From assembly GCA_937901395.1 (NCBI GenBank), contig CALCDB010000016.1, forward strand, positions 1 to 13,366: a stretch of 13,366 nt of DNA, read 5' to 3'. Below, piece by piece: positions 7,331 to 13,366 of this stretch. Numbering within the stretch: position 1 is the stretch's first letter; each line of letters starts with the position of its first letter. The translations under genes were made by a program, and so were the position numbers. The notes beneath the pieces were generated by a model. The model saw nothing but the letters and a program-made list of their open reading frames with translations, did no database searches and had not been told where the DNA came from. This DNA is from an uncultured Verrucomicrobiota bacterium (GTDB lineage Bacteria > Verrucomicrobiota > Kiritimatiellia > RFP12 > UBA1067).

Positions 7331-9253
7331 TTAACGACTCGCGAGAAGTCCTCCGCATAAAATTAGATGCTTCTCGCGTTCGCTTAATCTTGTTTCGACG
7401 ATAAATGATTTTCCATTCGTTTTTTTGACCGTTGCCTTACCATCGCCCTTCACTGCATCTACGATTCCTTCGAACCTCAATTCGTCACCCTCTTTTATTT
7501 GATTATACGAATTGGGATCAACGAAAACGAATGGGACGATGCCGAAATTAATAAGGTTGGCACGATGAATTCGTTCGATTGATTTTGCAATAATCGCCTT
7601 TACTCCAAGATACATAGGACAAAGCGCTGCATGTTCACGTGAACTGCCTTGCCCGTAAGATTCTCCGGCGATAATCACATTTGCAAAATTATGTTTAGTA
7701 TTTTCAATGCAGATATCATGAAACTTGGGATTGCACGGCTCAAATACATATTTTGAATATTCAGGCACATTCGAGCGATATTTCAATCTCGCGCCAGCTG
7801 GCATTATATGATCGGTAGTGATTTTATCGCCCACTTTAATCGCCACGCGCCCCTTCAAATCTGTTGGCAAGGCGCTTCCTTTCGGGACTGTTGCGATATT
7901 CGGTCCGCGAATAATCTTGGTTCGCGCAATGCCTTTCCTCGCCGTTGCGCGGTAAAGGAACATTGCATCGTCAATAGGAAATCGTTTGGGCGTTGCTATC
8001 CTTGCGACTTTATTACATGCGGTAACTACTCCGGTAAGCGCGCTGGCCGCTGCAGTTTCGGGTGAAACCAGAAACACCTTCGCGCTTTTCGTTCCGCTTC
8101 TCCCTTCGAAGTTGCGATTGTTGGTGCGCAATGAAACCGCATTGGTGGCTGGCGACATGTGCGCACCAATGCAAAAGCCACATGCGTTTTCAAGAATACG
8201 ACAACCCGCCTTAATCAAGATAGCCAAAGAGCCATCCGCAGCGAGCATATTCACCACTTGCCGCGAACCACATGCAATTCCGACTTCTACATCATCGGCA
8301 ACATGCTTGCCTTTTAATATTTCAGTAACGGTGCGAATATCTCTATACGAAGAATTTGTGCAAGAGCCAATCATTATTTGATTAACTTTAACGCCCTTCA
8401 ACGAACTGACTTTGACCACATTCCCAGGACTATGCGGAGCGGCTGCGAGCGGTTCCAGCGTGGAAAGGTCTATGGTATAGATGTCATCATATTTCGCGCC
8501 TTTATCCGCTATGATTTCGGTAAAATTGCTACCACGCTGCTGCGCAACAAGAAATTGCCTCGTTACTTCATCGGAAGGAAATATGCTTGTAGTTACCCCC
8601 AACTCCGCTCCCATGTTGGTAATAGTCGCACGAGAAGGCACATCCAATGTCTTTACGCCCGACCCGGTATATTCAAATATCCAACCCACATTTCCTTTAG
8701 TGCCGTAACGTTCCAATACTTTTAAAATTACGTCTTTCGCGCTTACTCCACTCCGCATCTTTCCTTTAAGCACGATAGCACGAACTTTTGGCACTGGAAT
8801 ATGGAATGCTCCCCCGGCCATCGCGACCGCAATATCAATTCCTCCAGCACCAATCGCGATTTGTCCAATTCCTCCGCCGGTTGGCGTATGCGAATCACTA
8901 CCAAGCAATGTCGTTCCTGGCTTGCCAAATCGCTCTAAATGCAATTGATGACAAATCCCATTGCCCGCCTTGGAATAGATAATGCCGTATTTCTTTGCGA
9001 TTGAAGATAGGAAATCATGATCATCTGCGTTCTCAAAGCCAATTTGCACGGTATTATGATCGACATACGATACCGCTAATTGATTCTTAATATGCTTTAC
9101 CCCCATCGCTTCGAATTGCAAATATGCCATTGTTCCTGTGGCATCTTGCGTAAGCGTCTGGTCAATTCTTATACCAATCTCCGAACCTTCTCCCAATCGG
9201 CCTTCAACGATGTGTTTGTCAAGAATCTTTTCTGTTACATTCATTGGTCTCAT
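7331..9253 (-). CDS. acn: Aconitate hydratase, Aquifex-type
   Basis: Aconitase interconverts citrate and isocitrate through cis-aconitate using a [4Fe-4S] cluster. The 640-residue protein matches the shorter Aquifex-type aconitases rather than the ~890-residue AcnA or ~850-residue AcnB. It begins MRPMNVTEKILDKHI and contains DQTLTQDATGT, GSDSHTPTGGG, and TNMGAELG-x-TTSIFPSDE. The cluster cysteines are Cys298 in GSCTNSS and Cys358/Cys361 in ACGFC. The C-terminal swivel domain follows, with the SYGQGSSREHAAL motif. The start at 9253 is chosen because GGAG (9264-9261) lies 7 bases upstream. A longer frame to 9328 exists but would run back over the M16 gene, and its extra residues are unlike the family. 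The gene sits 16 bases after the M16 stop. With the ferredoxin-linked oxidoreductase upstream it fits a route between citrate and 2-oxoglutarate. A 3-isopropylmalate or homoaconitate role is less likely given the fused domains. Confidence 0.93.
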   Translation of the reverse strand: MRPMNVTEKILDKHIVEGRLGEGSEIGIRIDQTLTQDATGTMAYLQFEAMGVKHIKNQLAVSYVDHNTVQIGFENADDHDFLSSIAKKYGIIYSKAGNGICHQLHLERFGKPGTTLLGSDSHTPTGGGIGQIAIGAGGIDIAVAMAGGAFHIPVPKVRAIVLKGKMRSGVSAKDVILKVLERYGTKGNVGWIFEYTGSGVKTLDVPSRATITNMGAELGVTTSIFPSDEVTRQFLVAQQRGSNFTEIIADKGAKYDDIYTIDLSTLEPLAAAPHSPGNVVKVSSLKGVKVNQIMIGSCTNSSYRDIRTVTEILKGKHVADDVEVGIACGSRQVVNMLAADGSLAILIKAGCRILENACGFCIGAHMSPATNAVSLRTNNRNFEGRSGTKSAKVFLVSPETAAASALTGVVTACNKVARIATPKRFPIDDAMFLYRATARKGIARTKIIRGPNIATVPKGSALPTDLKGRVAIKVGDKITTDHIMPAGARLKYRSNVPEYSKYVFEPCNPKFHDICIENTKHNFANVIIAGESYGQGSSREHAALCPMYLGVKAIIAKSIERIHRANLINFGIVPFVFVDPNSYNQIKEGDELRFEGIVDAVKGDGKATVKKTNGKSFIVETRLSEREKHLILCGGLLASR

Positions 9254-9260
9254 AAATATG

Positions 9261-9264
9261 CTCC
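9261..9264 (-). promoter_or_regulatory. Ribosome binding site deciding the aconitase start
   Basis: GGAG on the minus strand is 7 bases before the ATG at 9253. It supports that start over the longer frame opening at 9328 and the internal ATG at 9244. Confidence 0.65.
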
Positions 9265-9269
9265 ATCTG

Positions 9270-10502
9270 TTATTTCGGCAATACCCAACATATACTGCGA
9301 TTGGTTGACTTGAATATTCTATTCGCAACCGCCATTAATTCATCGGCAGAAACATTTGATATCGCTTCAATTTGCTCGCTTGGCATCACCAAACGATTAA
9401 ACGACAATGCGGTTTGTCCGTAAAATAACATTTGCGAAGTTATTTTTTCGTGGCTAAGACGAAAGTTTCCAATTAGAAAATCCTTAGTGCGCTTTATTTC
9501 TTTTGCCGGAATCTTATGCTCGCAAATTCGCTTTATTTCCTTTTCAATTACTCTCAGAGCGGTTTGCGTTTTCGCAGAATCCAATCCAGCGGAAATCGTG
9601 AAGATTCCAGCATCCACGAAAAATTGCATCCTTGAAGAGATATCGTAACTTAGCCCCCGCTTTTCGCGCACCGACTGAAACAGCCGAGAGGACATTCCTC
9701 GACCAAGGATCGCATCAAGCAATACGAGCGCGTAATTATATGGATCGGTAATTCCGAAAGTCCTATAACCAAGCGCGAGCTGTGCTTGATTAATGCTTTT
9801 ATGAATCGTTTGCGTGGCAATCGGTTTTTTGACGAATGGATTATCCATCGCAATCGGTCCTACGATATTGCGCTTGAACTTTCCAAAACGACTGTTCACC
9901 GTCTTGTATGCGCTTTCAAGATCGAATTTACCTACAACGACGACGACCGTATTGGTGGGAAGATAATGCTCTTTTATATATCTACGCAAGATGCTTGGCG
10001 TCATCGGCTGCAATGAATCTACCGACCCCTCAACTGGCGAACCCAATTGTGAACCATTGAAAAGATTGCGCTGCATCGTCTCCATCGCTACTTGATCTGG
10101 CTCATCGGCATACATCTTTATCTCTTCGATGATTACCTGCTTCTCTCTTTCGAATTCATTCGTTGGAATCGTGGAATTTAGATACATATCGGAGAATATG
10201 TCAATCGCCTCATCAATATGTTCATTTGGCAGATGCGCCCAATAACATGTCGTATCCTCGCCAGTATAAGCATTGAAGTTTCCACCGCACCCCTCAAACG
10301 CCATCGTTATGTCGATTGGACGACGCGTCGGCGTCCCCTTGAAAAGCATGTGCTCGATAAAATGCGATATTCCCGCCGTGCGTTCGCTCTCGTGTCGCGC
10401 ACCACTCGCAATAAACACCCCAACCGCTATCGATTCCGCTTCTTGCGGCACGAAAATAGCTCTAAGCCCATTCGACAATCGTCTTAATATCGGTAGTTTC
10501 AT
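9270..10502 (-). CDS. M16 family zinc peptidase (processing-peptidase-like)
   Basis: Single-domain-pair M16 metallopeptidase of 410 residues, the size of bacterial relatives of the mitochondrial processing peptidase beta subunit. The inverted zinc motif is intact: HFIEH (His47, Glu50, His51), with the third ligand in VIIEEI (Glu126 or Glu127), so it should be catalytically active. The second half carries the GRGMSSRLFQ-x-VREKRGLSY segment typical of the C-terminal M16 domain (the Arg-Tyr region that binds substrate). No signal peptide is visible, so it is probably cytosolic and degrades or trims peptides. The start overlaps the hisA stop by ATGA (10499-10502), with only a weak GGAA far upstream, so translation is probably coupled. 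A peptidase between hisA and aconitase has no evident link to histidine synthesis. Confidence 0.94.
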   Translation of the reverse strand: MKLPILRRLSNGLRAIFVPQEAESIAVGVFIASGARHESERTAGISHFIEHMLFKGTPTRRPIDITMAFEGCGGNFNAYTGEDTTCYWAHLPNEHIDEAIDIFSDMYLNSTIPTNEFEREKQVIIEEIKMYADEPDQVAMETMQRNLFNGSQLGSPVEGSVDSLQPMTPSILRRYIKEHYLPTNTVVVVVGKFDLESAYKTVNSRFGKFKRNIVGPIAMDNPFVKKPIATQTIHKSINQAQLALGYRTFGITDPYNYALVLLDAILGRGMSSRLFQSVREKRGLSYDISSRMQFFVDAGIFTISAGLDSAKTQTALRVIEKEIKRICEHKIPAKEIKRTKDFLIGNFRLSHEKITSQMLFYGQTALSFNRLVMPSEQIEAISNVSADELMAVANRIFKSTNRSICWVLPK

Positions 10503-11224
10503 AATGCCGAAAAGTTCAATTCCTTAAGCGTCACCCTACCATCATAAAGCGCCTTGCCTACGATTGCCGCCCTTAAATTCTTACGTTCAAGCGCTTTTAA
10601 ATTCTCGATATCAAAGGTTGAGGAAATGCCTCCAGAAGCTGTGATATCACACCCTTTCGCAGCATCACAAATCGCTGCCATCTGCGTAAGATTCGGCCCT
10701 TTAAGCATTCCGTCGGTAGCCGTATCGGTATAGATAATCGTCTTTACCCCAGCTTTGGCAACCGCGCTCGCCAGCTCCGTTGCCTTCACTTTAGATGTCT
10801 CCACCCAACCCTTAGTCTGCACCATGCCGTCGCGCGCATCAATGCCCACCGCTATTCGATCGCCGTAAAGCGCAACTGCATTCGTAAGAAATTCCGGATC
10901 ATCCAATGCCGCGCTTCCGATGATTGCTCGTGCCGCTCCTGCATTTAATATCGCTGCCAAAGCTTCGGGTGTGCGGATTCCGCCCCCGACCTCGACCGGT
11001 CCCCCAAATGCCGTTATGATGCGTTTAATTACTTCCAAATGACGTGGCACTCCGTCGAACGCGCCATCCAAATCGACGACATGCAATTCGCTGCCGCCCT
11101 GTCTCGCCCAGTCGCTTGCTTGGGCTGCCGGATCGTCGCCATAGACCGTAACATCTTCCGCTCGTCCCTGCCGAAGCCGAACGCATTTACCACCCTTCAA
11201 ATCAATCGCTGGAAGAATTATCAT
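10499..11224 (-). CDS. hisA: ProFAR isomerase (histidine biosynthesis)
   Basis: HisA opens the ribose ring of ProFAR to give PRFAR, the fourth reaction of histidine synthesis. It is a (beta-alpha)8 barrel of 241 residues, full length. The catalytic pair is Asp8 in PAIDLK and Asp129 in VGIDARDG. The two phosphate-binding sites are GGGIR (80-84) and the later ASGGIS. The internal repeat of the half-barrels is visible in these two segments. The start overlaps the hisB stop (ATGA, 11221-11224) and an AAGG sits 7 bases upstream. Its product would normally go to HisH/HisF, which are not in this window, so the histidine genes are split in this genome. A HisA/TrpF dual enzyme (PriA type) cannot be strictly excluded but nothing here favours it. 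Confidence 0.96.
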   Translation of the reverse strand: MIILPAIDLKGGKCVRLRQGRAEDVTVYGDDPAAQASDWARQGGSELHVVDLDGAFDGVPRHLEVIKRIITAFGGPVEVGGGIRTPEALAAILNAGAARAIIGSAALDDPEFLTNAVALYGDRIAVGIDARDGMVQTKGWVETSKVKATELASAVAKAGVKTIIYTDTATDGMLKGPNLTQMAAICDAAKGCDITASGGISSTFDIENLKALERKNLRAAIVGKALYDGRVTLKELNFSAL

Positions 11225-11805
11225 ATAACGCCCTTGGAACTGGGCACTCCCTTCTCGTTCGGATCTATCGCTTTGGCCATGCGAAGCGCACGCGCGAAGC
11301 TCTTGAACAATCCTTCACAGACATGATGCGCTTCATCTCCATAAATCTGCCGCAGATGAATGTTGGCCCTACTCTCCACGGATACCGCTCGAAAGAATTC
11401 CTCCACTAACTTCACCTCGAAATCTCGCACCATCATGTGTTTCATTGAACATTGCATTACGAGGAATGGCCTTCCCCCGAGATCTAATGATGTCTCGCAA
11501 AGCGCTTCATCCATCGGAATGGATGCGAAACCATAACGAACGATTCCCTTGCGCTCGCCCAATGCTTGGTTTATGGCTTGTCCAAGAACCAATCCGACAT
11601 CCTCAACCGTATGATGGTAATCTACCTTCAAGTCGCCAGACGCCTTGACCGAGAGATCGATCAGTGCATGCTTCTTTAATAATTCCAACATATGATCGAA
11701 GAATCCAATCCCCGTATCGATGACTCCTTCACCAGCGCCATCAAGATTGATTTCAAGCGCGATCTTGGTTTCTTTTGTGCTTCTTTCTATTTTTGCCGTT
11801 CTCAT
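11221..11805 (-). CDS. hisB: Imidazoleglycerol-phosphate dehydratase
   Basis: HisB dehydrates imidazole glycerol phosphate to imidazole acetol phosphate in histidine synthesis. At 194 residues it is the stand-alone dehydratase, without the N-terminal phosphatase domain fused in enterobacteria. Metal-binding repeats are visible: DHML (37-40), DYHHTVED (62-69), DEAL (99-102), and the second-repeat HHVCEGLFK (160-168). The gene starts 3 bases after the stop of the secreted-protein gene. No Shine-Dalgarno sequence precedes it: the upstream 20 bases are nearly all A and T. This points to coupling or to an unstructured-leader mode of initiation. It overlaps hisA by ATGA, forming a hisB-hisA pair. 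Confidence 0.96.
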   Translation of the reverse strand: MRTAKIERSTKETKIALEINLDGAGEGVIDTGIGFFDHMLELLKKHALIDLSVKASGDLKVDYHHTVEDVGLVLGQAINQALGERKGIVRYGFASIPMDEALCETSLDLGGRPFLVMQCSMKHMMVRDFEVKLVEEFFRAVSVESRANIHLRQIYGDEAHHVCEGLFKSFARALRMAKAIDPNEKGVPSSKGVI

Positions 11806-11808
11806 AAT

Positions 11809-12951
11809 TTAAATAATATAAATGATTGTTCCAATGATATCTTTTAACGCATGCACCTTTTTTACTTTTAAGATTTTCGATGTTTCGTCATAATCGATAG
11901 CCCATGTATATTCATCATCTTCTACATCGTATGGAAAGATACACGAGACCCGATTACTCGCCTTGATCTTCGTTGAAACCGTATCGGTAAATGCGGAAAG
12001 GTCAAGAACCCCATCGTCCATTACGAGCCAATGCTCACCCAATGTCGCATCTGGTTCGAGCTTGAAAATCCCCTGCCCCGTCGCAATCAAACTATGGTTG
12101 ATATCCCCTGCGACCCCAATCATATTCACATAATCAAAAACCATTCCATCCTCAACGTCAACCATAACATCGCCCGAACGAAGCCCTATTGTTGATTCAA
12201 ATCTTGCAGTCCCTCCATCCCCTTTGGATTTGAGCACATTAATTTTTCCGGATGCTTGCTGAAATTCAAACGCTTGGTTATCGCCATTTCCCGCTCCTAT
12301 TACTTTTGATCCGGGATATAGATTTATACATGCATCATTGGAAATAGTCCAATAATGCGTATTCATGTCGAGAATTCCGTTGACTTCGACTGTCGGTGAA
12401 CCGTTAATCCCCTCGTCCTGTCCCTCGCAATATACGCCACTTCGCATGATATTGAGCTTGCCAGATATACCCCCCGTATGTGTAAGTTTGCCGTTTGCAA
12501 TCGTAAGCGTTTGCGTATTGGCTATCGGCAAGTTCATCGTAATTTCACCAATGCCATCCTTGGTGAAATCTCCCGTACCATCTATATTAAGAACAAGTGG
12601 CTTGCCAGTGTCGCCTTTCGTATACGTGTATGTAAAATTAATTGTTCCATAACTTATTTGCTTGCAGGTAAGTGAGCCATTATCATAGAGTATCAATGGC
12701 CCACTACCTTTGAAGGTAATATTGCCAACTTCAATCGGATCGTTGATTCGTAGATAAGTTTCTTTCGCTACTGTAATTTCTACATCAGAACCCTTCGTAA
12801 ACGCCGGCTTGAAATCAATCCGATTCCAACTGCAGATACCAGAAATGGTCGCGCTTGAAACGTTAGTTACCGCAAATGCCGATAAATTAAAGCTGCAACC
12901 CCCGGCTATAATTGCCGTAGCGAAGAACATCTTTAACTTACCGATTTTCAC
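11809..12951 (-). CDS. Secreted beta-rich protein of unknown function
   Basis: A 380-residue protein starting with GTG. The N-terminus is a clear signal peptide: MKIGKLK, a hydrophobic core to about residue 18, and a likely signal peptidase I site after SAFA (residue 27). A Cys19 in AGGC is a poor lipobox match, so a lipoprotein is a weaker option. The mature part is rich in Gly, Thr, Asn and Asp, with short alternating hydrophobic strands and repeated short phrases such as NGILD and DGVLD. This is the style of a beta-helix or autotransporter passenger. No C-terminal barrel, sorting signal or catalytic motif is seen. GTG is supported by GAGG (12964-12961) 9 bases upstream, and the stop of the oxidoreductase gene lies 1 base before it. 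The function is unknown. A cell-surface or adhesive role is inference only. Confidence 0.8.
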   Translation of the reverse strand: MKIGKLKMFFATAIIAGGCSFNLSAFAVTNVSSATISGICSWNRIDFKPAFTKGSDVEITVAKETYLRINDPIEVGNITFKGSGPLILYDNGSLTCKQISYGTINFTYTYTKGDTGKPLVLNIDGTGDFTKDGIGEITMNLPIANTQTLTIANGKLTHTGGISGKLNIMRSGVYCEGQDEGINGSPTVEVNGILDMNTHYWTISNDACINLYPGSKVIGAGNGDNQAFEFQQASGKINVLKSKGDGGTARFESTIGLRSGDVMVDVEDGMVFDYVNMIGVAGDINHSLIATGQGIFKLEPDATLGEHWLVMDDGVLDLSAFTDTVSTKIKASNRVSCIFPYDVEDDEYTWAIDYDETSKILKVKKVHALKDIIGTIIYII

Positions 12952-12952
12952 T

Positions 12953-13366
12953 TCAACTTGCCTCGTCGATGAACTTAAGACCCGCTTCGACGGCCTTCAA
13001 ATTTAGATCCAATAAGTTTGCCTTACGCGCCGAAATCGTATGCTTGAGCGAATCAATTATGGTTTCTCTTTTTACGCAGTTCAACTTTGCAACTATCGCG
13101 CCTAAGATAATCATATTGGCGAGAGAAAGAGCATTCATCTCCTTCGCCATCTGCGTCGCGGGAATGTAGACGACGTTGACGTCCGTGCGCTTCACCTTGC
13201 GCGGAATGAGCGAGCTGTCGACGAAGATCGTGCCGCCCGGGGCGACCGTGTCCTCGAACTTGTCCAAGGACGGCTCGTTCATCACCATCAGGATGTTCGG
13301 ATGCGCGATGATCGGCGACCCGACCGGATCGTCCGACACGATCACCGAGCAGTTGCACGTGCCGCC
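12953..13366 (-). CDS. korC: 2-oxoacid:ferredoxin oxidoreductase gamma subunit, C-terminal part (5' end cut by window)
   Basis: The frame enters from the window end and lacks roughly 45-50 N-terminal residues and its start; 137 residues remain. It begins GGTCNCSVIVSDD-x-x-GSP, followed by MNEPSLDKFE and a PGGTIFVDSS segment, the signature of the gamma subunit family (pyruvate/ketoisovalerate/2-oxoglutarate:ferredoxin oxidoreductase). The PSLDKF motif favours the 2-oxoglutarate (KorC) type, but a pyruvate or branched-chain enzyme is possible. The complex makes or splits acyl-CoA with reduced ferredoxin in anaerobes; alpha and beta genes should lie beyond the window. Codon use changes within the gene: of the first 77 visible codons only 4 end in A or T, but of the last 60 about half do. 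The switch is at about base 13135. Confidence 0.9.
   Translation of the reverse strand, partial: GGTCNCSVIVSDDPVGSPIIAHPNILMVMNEPSLDKFEDTVAPGGTIFVDSSLIPRKVKRTDVNVVYIPATQMAKEMNALSLANMIILGAIVAKLNCVKRETIIDSLKHTISARKANLLDLNLKAVEAGLKFIDEAS

Larger units (their letters stand above)
475..13135. other. Lower-GC block bounded by abrupt intragenic composition shifts
   Basis: From about 475 to about 13135 codon third positions are roughly half A/T, while both flanks are nearly saturated with G or C. Each edge lies inside a conserved gene (guaB and the oxidoreductase gamma subunit), and both proteins read through without a frame break. No direct or inverted repeats, tRNA or integrase marks the edges. 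The composition is observed; whether it reflects recombination or assembly is not decidable here. Confidence 0.6.

Noticed and set aside
7986..8381. Open frame of 131 codons on the plus strand opposite aconitase.
   Set aside because: Antisense to the cluster-binding part of aconitase; no recognisable motif or start signal.
9254..9328. N-terminal extension of aconitase by 25 residues.
   Set aside because: It overlaps the M16 gene, has no ribosome site, and does not resemble the conserved MNVTEKIL start; GGAG before 9253 decides the start.
13053..13358. Alternative minus-strand frame at the window end.
   Set aside because: It overlaps the oxidoreductase gamma gene in another frame and exists only because GC-rich sequence has few stop codons.

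Overview
The window is almost wall-to-wall protein-coding: 12 genes in two convergent, tightly packed runs. No tRNA, rRNA, CRISPR array or insertion sequence was found, and no non-coding gap exceeds about 50 bases. The gene set suggests a free-living or gut-type anaerobic bacterium: a 2-oxoacid:ferredoxin oxidoreductase subunit, an Aquifex-type aconitase, histidine synthesis, and a transmembrane Ser/Thr kinase with a long outer domain. Together with a large secreted beta-rich protein, this resembles the PVC group (Kiritimatiellota, Lentisphaerae or Verrucomicrobia). That placement is an inference and is not proven by any marker gene here. The standard genetic code fits all genes.

Plus-strand run (1-5942): the 3' two-thirds or less of guaB (IMP dehydrogenase, cut by the window start), lepB (signal peptidase I with an unusual insertion), a membrane-anchored Ser/Thr protein kinase, a class I/II PLP aminotransferase, and a single-pass membrane protein with a charged coiled-coil tail. 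lepB/kinase and kinase/aminotransferase are joined by 4-base ATGA stop/start overlaps, so these genes are probably co-transcribed and translationally coupled.

Minus-strand run (13366 down to 5949): the 3' part of a 2-oxoacid:ferredoxin oxidoreductase gamma subunit (cut by the window end), a secreted beta-rich protein of unknown function, hisB, hisA, an M16 zinc peptidase, an Aquifex-type aconitase and an M18 aminopeptidase. hisB/hisA and hisA/M16 share ATGA overlaps. The two runs meet with only 6 bases between stop codons. A strong hairpin with a T-tract, read on the minus strand, lies inside the last codons of the plus-strand gene and looks like the terminator of the minus-strand operon.

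The most striking signal is compositional. Both ends of the window are very GC-rich with nearly all codons ending in G or C. The composition switches abruptly to mixed, AT-richer codon use in the middle of guaB (about base 475) and in the middle of the oxidoreductase gamma gene (about base 13135). Both reading frames and their conserved motifs run through the junctions intact. The roughly 12.7 kb between them behaves as one lower-GC block. It could be a homologous replacement from a relative or a metagenome assembly chimera; the sequence alone cannot decide.
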